DNA from: JBLHKS01 sp047620505
GTDB taxonomy: Bacteria > Verrucomicrobiota > Verrucomicrobiia > Verrucomicrobiales > DEV007
DNA length: 39,565 nucleotides
Assembly: GCA_047620505.1 (NCBI GenBank)
Contig: JBLHKS010000049.1
Coordinates: 1 to 39,565 of the forward strand
Direction: 5' to 3'
Shown: positions 25,372 through 33,316 of the stretch, piece by piece
Layout of the letters: every line of letters begins with the position of its first letter
Position numbering within the stretch: the stretch's first letter is position 1
Position numbers and translations under genes: made by a program
Notes under the pieces: model-generated
The model's input: only the letters and a program-made list of their open reading frames with translations
Told to the model about the DNA's origin: nothing
The model's database searches: none

Positions 25372-26826
25372 TCATGGTTTGGCGACGTAATTCGGATTCG
25401 GGCGCGGCAATTTCGCGCCATCGGCTTTGAGCTGCTCGACGAGCAAGCGGTCGAGTTCCTTTACCTTTTCCGGCATGGTTTCGGCCAGATTGTTGGCTTC
25501 GCTGAGATCGTTTTTGAGATCATAAAGTTCGTGGATACCTGTCCAGAATTTGATCAGCTTGAAGTCGCCTCGGCGAATAATCGAATACGGTCCAGGCGCG
25601 TGGCGATAGTGCGGAAAGTGCCAAAAGAGTGAATCTCGATCCAGCTGAGCTTCTCCGCCAGATTCGAAATGACCGACAAGCGACAATCCGTCGATTTCAC
25701 GGTCGTCCGGCGGCGCTACACCTGCGATTTCCAGAATCGTCGGGAAGAGATCAACAGAGCAGACGGGCGTATCCGAAACTTTGCCCGCCGGAACGATTTT
25801 TGGCCAACGAACAAGGAACGGAACACGAATTCCACCCTCATAAGAATAACCTTTTCCGCTGCGCAACGGCGCGTTGTCCGTTGGTCCGTTCTTGTTGTCT
25901 AGCCCGCCGTTGTCGCTGGTGAAAATCACAACTGTGCGATCGTCAATCCCGAGTTCTTCCAGCAAATCAAGAACCTGCCCCGTTGAATCGTCGACCGACT
26001 CGACCATCGCAGCGTACTTCGAATTTTTCTGCGTTTTTCCAGGATTGGCCGCGTACTTTTCGGCCACCTCTGGAATCGCCTGAATCGGCGTGTGCACAGC
26101 GTAGTGAGCGATCTGAAGGAAGAACGGCTCGTCCTTCCATTCGCGAATCAACGCCTCAGCTTCGTCTGCTTCGCGATGCGTCAGGTACTCGCCCGGCTTC
26201 CGACCCGGCAGGTTATGAATCCCGTTGCGGATCGACTCGTGCTTGCCTTTCGGATTGTTGAACGGATCAAAATACGAAGGCGGCTGACCATAATCGCAAC
26301 CACCGCGATTCTCGGCGTATCCCTGCCCTTCAGGAAACCACGCCTCGTCGCCCAAATGCCACTTACCGATATAACCGGTCTGATAATCTTTCGCCGCAAG
26401 CGCCTCGGCGATCGTGACCTCCTCGTGCTCCATCCAGAACGGATTCGGTGGACACAGCAGCTGCTGGTTTTTGCTTCCGACGTATTCGGTCGGATTCTTT
26501 TCAGGAGTTCCAAGCGCGCCACGTTGGAAAAGCGATCGAATCCAATCGGTCACACCGATCCTATGAGGGTAACGACCTGTCTGGGCCGCAGCCCGTGTGG
26601 GCGAGCAAACAGCGCAGGCAGCATATCCGTTCGTGAAGCGGATTCCCTCCGTGGCAAGCCGATCGATGTTCGGCGTTTTGTAGAAATCCGAACCTTGGCA
26701 GCCGAGATCCATCCAACCGAGATCATCGACAAAAATCAGGACGATATTTGGCGGCCGTTCCTGAGCTTGCGCGAGTGGAGAGATCGCGAACATCGCGATA
26801 AGAATGGCCAAGGGCTTGATCGACAT
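25372..26826 (-). CDS. Secreted sulfatase (CSPTR-type formylglycine site)
   Basis: The open frame runs back to 27075, but that stretch overlaps the divergent DUF1552 gene; the ATG at 26826 starts a signal peptide (MSIKPLAILIAMFAISPLAQA), giving 484 residues. Asp34-Asp35 follow NIVLIFV, and Cys74 lies in the textbook C-S-P-T-R motif followed by A-A-A-Q-T-G-R. GKWHLGDE, IFTSDNGG and GGIRVPFLVRWPK are further family blocks, and a HHFPHYR-like segment (WHFPHYRHAPG) is seen near the end, as in many S1_16-like or choline-sulfatase-like enzymes; the substrate stays open. It is probably expressed from the 107-bp region shared with the plus-strand operon. Confidence 0.94.
   Translation of the reverse strand: MSIKPLAILIAMFAISPLAQAQERPPNIVLIFVDDLGWMDLGCQGSDFYKTPNIDRLATEGIRFTNGYAACAVCSPTRAAAQTGRYPHRIGVTDWIRSLFQRGALGTPEKNPTEYVGSKNQQLLCPPNPFWMEHEEVTIAEALAAKDYQTGYIGKWHLGDEAWFPEGQGYAENRGGCDYGQPPSYFDPFNNPKGKHESIRNGIHNLPGRKPGEYLTHREADEAEALIREWKDEPFFLQIAHYAVHTPIQAIPEVAEKYAANPGKTQKNSKYAAMVESVDDSTGQVLDLLEELGIDDRTVVIFTSDNGGLDNKNGPTDNAPLRSGKGYSYEGGIRVPFLVRWPKIVPAGKVSDTPVCSVDLFPTILEIAGVAPPDDREIDGLSLVGHFESGGEAQLDRDSLFWHFPHYRHAPGPYSIIRRGDFKLIKFWTGIHELYDLKNDLSEANNLAETMPEKVKELDRLLVEQLKADGAKLPRPNPNYVAKP
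26455..26466. repeat. CAGCAGCTGCTG palindrome, copy 10
   Basis: Perfect copy encoding Asn-Gln-Gln-Leu-Leu-Cys in the sulfatase (minus strand, Gln frame). Confidence 0.9.
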
Positions 26827-26933
26827 GCGAAGACGAAAGAGCCGAGAAGCCAGTCCGACAATCAATTTTCCAAAAGCACTTTTCCCGTATTTGTTCTCAC
26901 GAGTCCGACCTCTTGAATCAACTGAACAGACTG

Positions 26934-28211
26934 ATGAAATCACCCCTGGATCGACGAGTTTTCTTACGCGGAGCCGGCGTCGCGATTGCCTTGCCCGTGC
27001 TCGAAGCGATGACCCCGCTCGCCCGAGCAGCTGCTGGTCCGCAGCGGCCGGTGAAACGCTTCGTTTGCCTCTCAAACAACTACGGCGTTTACCAGAAAGC
27101 TTTCTTTCCTGACCCGACTCAGACCGACGCAGGTTTTGAAATGCCGGAAACTTTGAAGTCCCTCGAGCCGCATCGAAAAGACGTCACGGTGTTCTCAAAT
27201 CTCGACCACGGATTCACCGGCGGGCATCAGGGCGTGCCCGTGTTGCTGAGCGGAGTTCGGCCGGTGCTGGCTCACAATTTTCCGGAGGGAAATATCAGCC
27301 TGGATCAGAAATTGGCCGAGTTTCATGGTTCGGCAACGCGGTTTCCATCGATGACTCTCGGCTGTCGCGAACGCAATTTGCTTAGCTTCACGCGAACCGG
27401 TGTTCAGGTTCCATCAATCGATTTGCGAGCTGCTTATCGAGCGATGTTTTTCGAAGATTCGGCTGAACACAAAGCGTCAGCCGCCGACCGATTCAAGCGG
27501 CACAACAGCATTCTCGATGTGGTGCTGGACCAGGCGAAAACGCTCAATCGCGAACTCGGCAAGCGCGATCAGGAGAAGCTCGAGGAGTATTTTGACTCGG
27601 TCAGGACGCTTGAGAAAAAGATCGTTCAGCAGGAGCCGTGGATCGGCCAGCCGAAGCCGAAAACTGAGGTTAAAGAGCCGAATCCCGGCAACGGAACGGA
27701 GGAGCAATTGAAGGCGACGGTCGAGATCATCGCCCTTGCCTTGCAGACCGATTCAACGCGCGCGATCACGCTTTCGAGCGGCTTCGCGAACGGCGATTTT
27801 GGGCTCAACGGCGGCTACCACGGGTTCTCGCATCACGGCGAGCGCGATGAGCCGGTGGCGGCTTTGAAGAAGATTGAAGGGTTTCAAATCTCGATGATGG
27901 CTTACCTCATTGAGCTTTTGAAGGCGCAGGACGATCCGATAAACGCCGATGGCGGCTCCCTGTTTGATCACACTTCAATCCTGTTCGGCTGCGGGATGGC
28001 GACCGGGACGCACTCGACGAGAAACCTACCCCTGGTCCTCGCGGGAGGCGGGTTCAAGCACGGTGAACACCGCGTTTATCCGGAGCCTGACAGCCAACGA
28101 ATTCCGGCGGCTAACCTGCTGTTGTCGATTTTGCAGAACGCGGGTTTGGAGATCGACAATTTTGGTTCGAGCAGCGGAACTTTGAGCGGACTCGAGTGGA
28201 AAGGCGCGTGA
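26934..28211 (+). CDS. DUF1552 family Tat-exported protein, second paralogue
   Basis: From the ATG at 26934 the product is 425 residues; a TTG at 26913 would add seven. The Tat leader is DRRVFLRGAGVAIALPVLEAM. DUF1552 blocks follow: FVCLSNNYGVY, VFSNLDHGFTGGHQGVPVLLSG, EYFDSVRTLEKKI, TDSTRAITLSSG with HGFSHHGE, and NLPLVLAGGGFKHGEH. Its stop shares one base with the start of the DUF1592 gene (TGATG at 28209-28213), a tight coupling. Activity is unproven; the fold is sulfatase-like. Confidence 0.92.
   Translation: MKSPLDRRVFLRGAGVAIALPVLEAMTPLARAAAGPQRPVKRFVCLSNNYGVYQKAFFPDPTQTDAGFEMPETLKSLEPHRKDVTVFSNLDHGFTGGHQGVPVLLSGVRPVLAHNFPEGNISLDQKLAEFHGSATRFPSMTLGCRERNLLSFTRTGVQVPSIDLRAAYRAMFFEDSAEHKASAADRFKRHNSILDVVLDQAKTLNRELGKRDQEKLEEYFDSVRTLEKKIVQQEPWIGQPKPKTEVKEPNPGNGTEEQLKATVEIIALALQTDSTRAITLSSGFANGDFGLNGGYHGFSHHGERDEPVAALKKIEGFQISMMAYLIELLKAQDDPINADGGSLFDHTSILFGCGMATGTHSTRNLPLVLAGGGFKHGEHRVYPEPDSQRIPAANLLLSILQNAGLEIDNFGSSSGTLSGLEWKGA
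27025..27036. repeat. Near-copy of the palindrome (1 mismatch)
   Basis: GAGCAGCTGCTG; encodes Arg-Ala-Ala-Ala-Gly at the end of the DUF1552 Tat leader. The inner AGCAGCTGCT is intact. Confidence 0.6.
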
Positions 28212-31200
28212 TGAAAAATCGTCTTGTCGCCCTTTGCATTCTGGGTATCGGAATGATGGCGAATGCGGCTACGCCGGCTTCGTTAGATCAGCTTCGACCC
28301 TTTCTCGAAAAGCACTGCTTCGATTGCCACGGAGCTGAGAAGCAGAAGGGCGATTATCGCTTCGACAAGATTGGAAGCGACCTAACACAAGTCGAAAACC
28401 TCGAAACCTGGCAGAATATTCTCGACCAGCTCAATCTCGGCGAGATGCCGCCTTCGAAGCGCCCGCAACCAGCAGCTGCTGAGTTCGAGCCGGTTGTCGA
28501 AGCGTTGACCGGGATCCTCGCCAAGGCTTATGAAAGCGCTCGAACCAACAGCGGAGCGACCGTTCTTCGGCGGCTCAACCGGCACGAATTGAGGAACACT
28601 CTGCGCGATCTGCTTTACCTCGAAGGAGCCGCGTTTCGTCCAGATCAAGCGGGATCGAAGCTAACGGACAACAACGGAAACGGAAGCGTCGAGCGCACCG
28701 GCGATGATCCGCTTCGATTCTTTCCAGACGACGAAGAGGAAGACGGATTTTTCAATATTGGCGATCGATTGGTGATGTCGGACTTTCTGCTTAAGCTGAC
28801 TCTGAGCGCGGTTGAGGAAACGTTGACGCAGGCGACTCATCTCGAAGCTAAGCCCGAAATTGAAGCGCGAACTTTCGCCGGGCATCTGGTCAAGGGTCGG
28901 CGAAACGGCGAACATCTGATTGAATTTGCGTCACGCGAAGTGAACCCGGATTTTGATCTGATCGCCCAGGGCTACGAGCGCTACGGCCGGCTTTCAGCGA
29001 GTGATCTTCAGCGAGGAGTCGGCGTTTCGGCGCGCCACCGAATCACCGTCGAAGTCTCGGCGCACAACGCGGATCATCCTTGGGGCGAGATGATCGAATT
29101 GCGAGAAAGCGATCCATTCCAGCTTTGTCTTAACATCGCAGACACCAAGAATGGAGGAATCGAAGGGCCGACCTCGACGCCGCTCGCGCTGTGGTCGATT
29201 CCGGCCGACGGGATTGCACGAGTTTTCACCCACGAAGTCTGGATGGACGAAACGTGGACGCCGTGGATCGGCTGGGAAAACGGCCCGCACGACCGCGCGT
29301 TCCGCTCTGAGGCCATTGTCGAAAAATACCTGCCTGATAAGTTCAGCCCGCGCCCTGACAAACAGACAAACAAGGAGGCTCACGATCAGTGGCCGCTTGA
29401 GATGACTCGGCGATTACACGAAGGCGGTTACGCCGGTCCGCATCTTCGAATTCATTCGCTGACGGTCGAGCCACTCATCGAAATCTGGCCGCCGCGCAGC
29501 CACTCCGCGCTCTACGGAAGTAGCTCGGGCGAGATCGAAGAAATCCAGCACCTGCTGAAGGCTTTTGCCCAGCGCGCCTTTCGTCGTCCGGTCGCGCCGG
29601 AAGAAATTGCGCCTTTTGTGGATCTCGTGCGCAGCCAACTGGAAGGTCCGGAAATTGAGATCCTCACAGCGATCGAAAATCTCCGCTACCGCGTTTTTGA
29701 AGGGGAATGGAGCAAATTGCCGGAATTCAAAACGCTTGAGCCGATTTCGAAAGGAGAGCTTCCTAACGGATTGCTCGACATTGGAATTTCCAAGCGAACT
29801 GAGAAATACGGAATCGTTTTCGAAGGCAAAATCACAGCACCAAGAGCAGGCGATTACGTTTTCGAAATGGCCTCAGATGACGGCGCACGAATCCTGGTCG
29901 ACGGCGAAAAAGTGCTCGAGCACGACGGACTGCACGGCGCTCAACACAAGAAAGGCGTCGTAAATCTGGAAGCCGGCGAACACTCGATTCGAGCCGAGTA
30001 TTTTGCTTTCGGCGCTCCGAATAGTTTTCGGGCAGGCTGGTCTGGACCGGGTTTTGAACTCGCCGATCTTTCGCCAACGAGCTTGCGCCCATCGAAGCCG
30101 AATCAGCCGGATCGCCAAGCCGTCCCAACGTATTTTCGGGCGATGCAAGACGGCTATGCGGCGATTCTCTGTTCGCCTCAATTTCTTTACCTTCGAGAGG
30201 ACCCCGGCGATCTAAGCCAGCACGAAATCGCCTCACGGCTTAGCTATTTTCTTTGGTCGTCGATGCCGGATGAGCAGCTTTTTGAATCAGCAGCTGCTGG
30301 CCACCTGACAAAGCCAGAAATCCTGGCTGAACAAGTCGAACGCATGCTCAGCGATCCGAAAGCTCAGGCTTTCGAGCGGCATTTTCCGTCGACTTGGCTT
30401 CGCCTCGATAAGCTGGGCAAGATGCCGCCCTCGGGAGGTGATTTTCAATTCTACAAGAACTTGAAAGTCGAGCCGATGCTCCTGAAGCAGGTAACGACTT
30501 ACTTCGGCGAAATTCTCGAAACGAACGGCGATATCGGAGCCTTCATCGATTCCGACTATGCCTACGTGAATCAGGTTCTCGCCAAATGGATTTACAAACG
30601 CGAGGACATCCGCGGCGCTCGGTTTCGCAAAATCGCGCTCACAGATCCGCGACGTGGCGGGATTTTTACGTTGCCTGGGATCATGACCGCGACGGCGAAC
30701 GGAGTCGATACTTCGCCAGTCGTACGAGGTGCCTGGGTTCTTGAGAACCTGCTAGGAACTCCTCCACCACCGCCTCCGCCCGACGTCGAGCCCCTCGCGA
30801 CCGATACGCGGGAAGCCCAAACGATTCGCGAGCAGCTCGACCTCCATCGCAAGCACGAAGCCTGCAACAGCTGCCATCGCAAGATCGACCCGATGGGCTT
30901 TGCGTTCGAAAATTTCGACGTCGTCGGTCGCTGGCGAGATCAATACAAAGGAGTGCGCGAGCCGATCGACTCAAGCGCGACGCTTTCGAACGGCGAGGAG
31001 ATCGCCGACATCGTGGAGTTCAAGAAAATGCTGGTCGCCCGCAAGCCGCAGGTGATTCGTTGCCTAACCGAAAAAATGCTGACTTACGCAATCGGACGGC
31101 AACTGGAACCGGCCGACCGCGGCGAAGTCGACAGAATTGTTGCTGAGCTGAATCGGGAAGGCGATGGGCTGCGCGATCTTGTTCATCTCATCGCCCAGAG

Positions 31201-31222
31201 TGAGGTTTTTCGAACGAAATGA
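28211..31222 (+). CDS. DUF1592-type multidomain cytochrome protein with inserted PA14 domain
   Basis: The ATG at 28211 has AAGG six bases upstream and starts a signal peptide (MKNRLVALCILGIGMMANA); 1003 residues. Domain order: cytochrome domain with CFDCH (36-40) and LGEMPPSKRP; DUF1587 (LRRLNRHELRNTLRDLLYL); a beta region; DUF1595 (FAQRAFRRPVAPEEIAPFV); a PA14 domain at about 490-620 (GIVFEGKITAPRAGDYVFEM, then SDDGARILVDGEKV); DUF1592 (HEIASRLSYFLWSSMPDEQL); DUF1588 with CNSCH (885-889); DUF1585. The PA14 insertion, absent from the paralogue at 19735-22311, suggests glycan binding. Two hemes c and a location outside the cytoplasm are likely. Confidence 0.94.
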   Translation: MKNRLVALCILGIGMMANAATPASLDQLRPFLEKHCFDCHGAEKQKGDYRFDKIGSDLTQVENLETWQNILDQLNLGEMPPSKRPQPAAAEFEPVVEALTGILAKAYESARTNSGATVLRRLNRHELRNTLRDLLYLEGAAFRPDQAGSKLTDNNGNGSVERTGDDPLRFFPDDEEEDGFFNIGDRLVMSDFLLKLTLSAVEETLTQATHLEAKPEIEARTFAGHLVKGRRNGEHLIEFASREVNPDFDLIAQGYERYGRLSASDLQRGVGVSARHRITVEVSAHNADHPWGEMIELRESDPFQLCLNIADTKNGGIEGPTSTPLALWSIPADGIARVFTHEVWMDETWTPWIGWENGPHDRAFRSEAIVEKYLPDKFSPRPDKQTNKEAHDQWPLEMTRRLHEGGYAGPHLRIHSLTVEPLIEIWPPRSHSALYGSSSGEIEEIQHLLKAFAQRAFRRPVAPEEIAPFVDLVRSQLEGPEIEILTAIENLRYRVFEGEWSKLPEFKTLEPISKGELPNGLLDIGISKRTEKYGIVFEGKITAPRAGDYVFEMASDDGARILVDGEKVLEHDGLHGAQHKKGVVNLEAGEHSIRAEYFAFGAPNSFRAGWSGPGFELADLSPTSLRPSKPNQPDRQAVPTYFRAMQDGYAAILCSPQFLYLREDPGDLSQHEIASRLSYFLWSSMPDEQLFESAAAGHLTKPEILAEQVERMLSDPKAQAFERHFPSTWLRLDKLGKMPPSGGDFQFYKNLKVEPMLLKQVTTYFGEILETNGDIGAFIDSDYAYVNQVLAKWIYKREDIRGARFRKIALTDPRRGGIFTLPGIMTATANGVDTSPVVRGAWVLENLLGTPPPPPPPDVEPLATDTREAQTIREQLDLHRKHEACNSCHRKIDPMGFAFENFDVVGRWRDQYKGVREPIDSSATLSNGEEIADIVEFKKMLVARKPQVIRCLTEKMLTYAIGRQLEPADRGEVDRIVAELNREGDGLRDLVHLIAQSEVFRTK
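28470..28481. repeat. CAGCAGCTGCTG palindrome, copy 11
   Basis: Perfect copy encoding Pro-Ala-Ala-Ala-Glu in the linker after the N-terminal cytochrome domain. Confidence 0.9.
29546..29557. repeat. Near-copy of the palindrome (1 mismatch)
   Basis: CAGCACCTGCTG, encoding Gln-His-Leu-Leu. The central CAGCTG is broken; may be chance. Confidence 0.35.
30288..30299. repeat. CAGCAGCTGCTG palindrome, copy 12
   Basis: Perfect copy encoding Ser-Ala-Ala-Ala-Gly-His in DUF1592. The paralogue at 19735-22311 has L-A-A-K-G-E at the aligned place and lacks the word. Confidence 0.9.
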
Positions 31223-31258
31223 ATTGGACGAAATTCCGCGAAGGCGATACTGCGAGGG

Positions 31259-32629
31259 ATGAAAAACCTGCTCGCTCGGCTCACTGCCGTCTTGGCTCTT
31301 CTGACGCCTGTCCTGGCTAACGCGGATCGCCCGAATCTGATCTACATCATGCTCGATGACGCTGGCTACGGCGATTTCAGCTGCTACGGCCAGAAGAAAT
31401 TCCAAACGCCAAACATCGACCGACTCGCGAGCGAAGGCCTGAAGTTCACCGATCACTATGCGGGTTCGACCGTTTGCGCGCCGACGCGTTGCGTTTTGAT
31501 GACCGGAGTCCACACGGGCCATGCTTATGTTCGTGGAAATCGCGAAGTCAAACCCGAGGGCCAAGCTCCGATGCCAGCTGACATCGTGACGCTGCCGCGC
31601 CTGCTCAAAAAAGCTGGCTACGCGACGGGCGCGTTTGGAAAATGGGGCCTCGGCGCACCGGGCTCTGCCAGCGATCCGGCTGAGCACTTCGACATGTTTT
31701 TCGGCTACAACTGCCAGCGCGAAGCTCACACGTACTATCCAGATCATCTCTGGAAAAATCGCGAGCGAGTCCACTACGATGGGAAAACTTACGCTCACGA
31801 TCCAATCATGGGCGAGGCTCTGGAGTTCGTTCGCGATCACAAAGACGAGCCGTTTTTCGTCTACCTGCCGATCACGATTCCTCACGCCGCGATGCACGTT
31901 CCCGAGGAGTACGCAGCGCCGTTTCGCAAAAAGTGGCCGCAGTTCGAGGACAAAATCGGCAAATACAGCGGTCCGGAGGTGAAAAATCCGATCGCGGCGT
32001 TCGCCGGAATGATGGTGAAAGTCGACGACGGAGTCGGGCAGCTGCTGGATCTGCTGAAGGATCTGGAGATCGACGAAAACACCCTGATTCTGTTCTCGAG
32101 CGACAACGGACCACACAGAGAAGGCGGGCACGACCCGGTGTTTTTCGACAGCAACGGTCCGTTCAAAGGCTTCAAGCGCGATCTCTACGAAGGCGGAATT
32201 CGCGTGCCACTGCTGGCGCGCTGGCCAGGCGTGATCGAGGCGGGCCGGACCAGCGATGTCGCCTCCGCGCATTGGGACATGCTGCCGACATTCTGCGAAC
32301 TGGCCGAAGCGGATATCCCGGAAAAAATCGACGGAATCTCGCTGGTCCCAACCCTGACCGGCAAAGGCGATCAGGCAAAGCACGACTATCTTTATTGGGA
32401 GTTTTTCGAGCGTGGCGGCCGACGCGCGGCGCGGTTCGGGAATTGGAAGGCCGTGCAGTTGGGCGTGAACAAAAATCTCAACGCGCCGATCGAAATCTAC
32501 GACCTGGTGGCGGATCCCGGCGAAGAAAAAGATCTCGCAGCCGAGAAGTCGGAGCTCGTCGCCCGCGCGAAGGTGATTTTCGAGGAAGCGCACGAAGACA
32601 CTCCGCTCTGGAAGTTCGGGCCGAAATAA
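31259..32629 (+). CDS. Secreted arylsulfatase-type sulfatase
   Basis: The 456-residue protein starts with a signal peptide (MKNLLARLTAVLALLTPVLANA). Asp33-Asp34 follow NLIYIML, and Cys73 lies in C-A-P-T-R followed by C-V-L-M-T-G, the formylglycine site. GKWGLGAPGS, ILFSSDNGPH and YEGGIRVPLLARWPG complete the arylsulfatase A-like pattern. The C-terminal IYDLVADPGEEKDLA is also typical. It follows the DUF1592 gene by 36 bp and closes the three-gene plus-strand operon, so sulfate removal and the heme proteins are probably used together. Confidence 0.95.
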   Translation: MKNLLARLTAVLALLTPVLANADRPNLIYIMLDDAGYGDFSCYGQKKFQTPNIDRLASEGLKFTDHYAGSTVCAPTRCVLMTGVHTGHAYVRGNREVKPEGQAPMPADIVTLPRLLKKAGYATGAFGKWGLGAPGSASDPAEHFDMFFGYNCQREAHTYYPDHLWKNRERVHYDGKTYAHDPIMGEALEFVRDHKDEPFFVYLPITIPHAAMHVPEEYAAPFRKKWPQFEDKIGKYSGPEVKNPIAAFAGMMVKVDDGVGQLLDLLKDLEIDENTLILFSSDNGPHREGGHDPVFFDSNGPFKGFKRDLYEGGIRVPLLARWPGVIEAGRTSDVASAHWDMLPTFCELAEADIPEKIDGISLVPTLTGKGDQAKHDYLYWEFFERGGRRAARFGNWKAVQLGVNKNLNAPIEIYDLVADPGEEKDLAAEKSELVARAKVIFEEAHEDTPLWKFGPK

Positions 32630-32665
32630 GGAACGCCTCGGCCTGAATTCGGCGCAGAAAACACG

Positions 32666-32709
32666 CCGAAAATCGTCCTTTTGCCTCGCATCTCTGCGAA
32701 GATTTTCGG
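32666..32709. other. Nested inverted repeat downstream of the sulfatase
   Basis: A 9-bp perfect inverted repeat (CCGAAAATC at 32666-32674 and GATTTTCGG at 32701-32709) encloses a second 5-bp one (TCGCA / TGCGA with a 4-base loop). It lies in the 150-bp gap between the sulfatase and the pilin-like gene. There is no T-run after it, so it is not a standard terminator; it may be an RNA processing or attenuation structure. The remaining gap is AT-rich up to the next ATG. Confidence 0.4.
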
Positions 32710-32779
32710 ACGTCGGAAAAAATGAATCGAAGGCGAAGAAAGTTCTTTTAATTACGGAATTTATGGAAATTATAGATCC

Positions 32780-33190
32780 ATGCGGATCCCTGATTTCCTC
32801 AAATTCAAGCGCACAAACTCCGCTCGCGGCTCCTCATCGATCAAGACGGTCTACACGGTCGGAATCATCGGCTTGTTGGTAAAAGTGGTCATCCCGATCG
32901 CCGGAGCAGCGGTCGAACAGGCAGACAACGTTCGGGATAGCGCAAACGCTCGCTCGGCGATCAGCGTTTGCTCGACGGCTCGCGCAGCGGGGCTGAATTT
33001 CGAAGATGACAACGGCAACGTCCTCGCGACGCTGATCCGACTTTCCAACGGCGAAGTGGTGGAAAGAGGCGTTTTCCGCGGCAGCGTGTTCCAACTGCCG
33101 ATGGGCGTGGATGAAATGTTCGCCGTTGAGGACCTTCTTGAGATCAGGCACGGCTGCCTCATGATGCGAGACCGAATTCCGGGTCAGTAG
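32780..33190 (+). CDS. Pseudopilin-like single-membrane-span protein, divergent N terminus
   Basis: The 136-residue protein has one hydrophobic helix at about 24-45 (YTVGIIGLLVKVVIPIAGAAV) followed by DSANARSAISVCSTARAAGLNF, then LSNGEVVERGVFRGSVFQLP. In verrucomicrobial type II secretion pseudopilins a similar order is usual: membrane helix, an R-N-A-x-x-I-A-S-V helix, A-A-G-x-x-F, then a short domain with a G-x-F-x-G-x-x-F-x-x-P strand. Here the class III leader G-F-T-L-x-E is missing, so a prepilin peptidase could not process it in the normal way. The identification rests on the post-helix pattern and is tentative. The leader is AT-rich, without an obvious Shine-Dalgarno. Confidence 0.5.
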   Translation: MRIPDFLKFKRTNSARGSSSIKTVYTVGIIGLLVKVVIPIAGAAVEQADNVRDSANARSAISVCSTARAAGLNFEDDNGNVLATLIRLSNGEVVERGVFRGSVFQLPMGVDEMFAVEDLLEIRHGCLMMRDRIPGQ

Positions 33191-33316
33191 CCGACTTCTC
33201 GATCGGGCGGAGCTGAGGCCGCAAGAAAATCAATCGCTGCGGCGAAAGTTGCGGGCTCGGCTTTCACATTCCTGCTGGAATCCCTCCGGTTTTAGCCCAC
33301 ATTCGGCCCCCGATCG

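Noticed and set aside
26827..27075. N-terminal extension of the minus-strand sulfatase
   Set aside because: It overlaps the leader of the divergent DUF1552 gene, is Arg/Ser-rich, and the inner ATG at 26826 starts a normal signal peptide.
24168..32046. GCAGCTGCTGG at 24168 and 32039 as further palindrome copies
   Set aside because: The left half-site is missing two bases; the coding context (Gln-Leu-Leu) explains the remaining match.
31064..32593. 509-codon open frame on the minus strand opposite the sulfatase
   Set aside because: It is the antisense shadow of a clear sulfatase with strong codon bias; it has no recognisable motif or export leader. Similar shadows lie opposite ilvD (33503-34393), the heme proteins and the TIM barrel.
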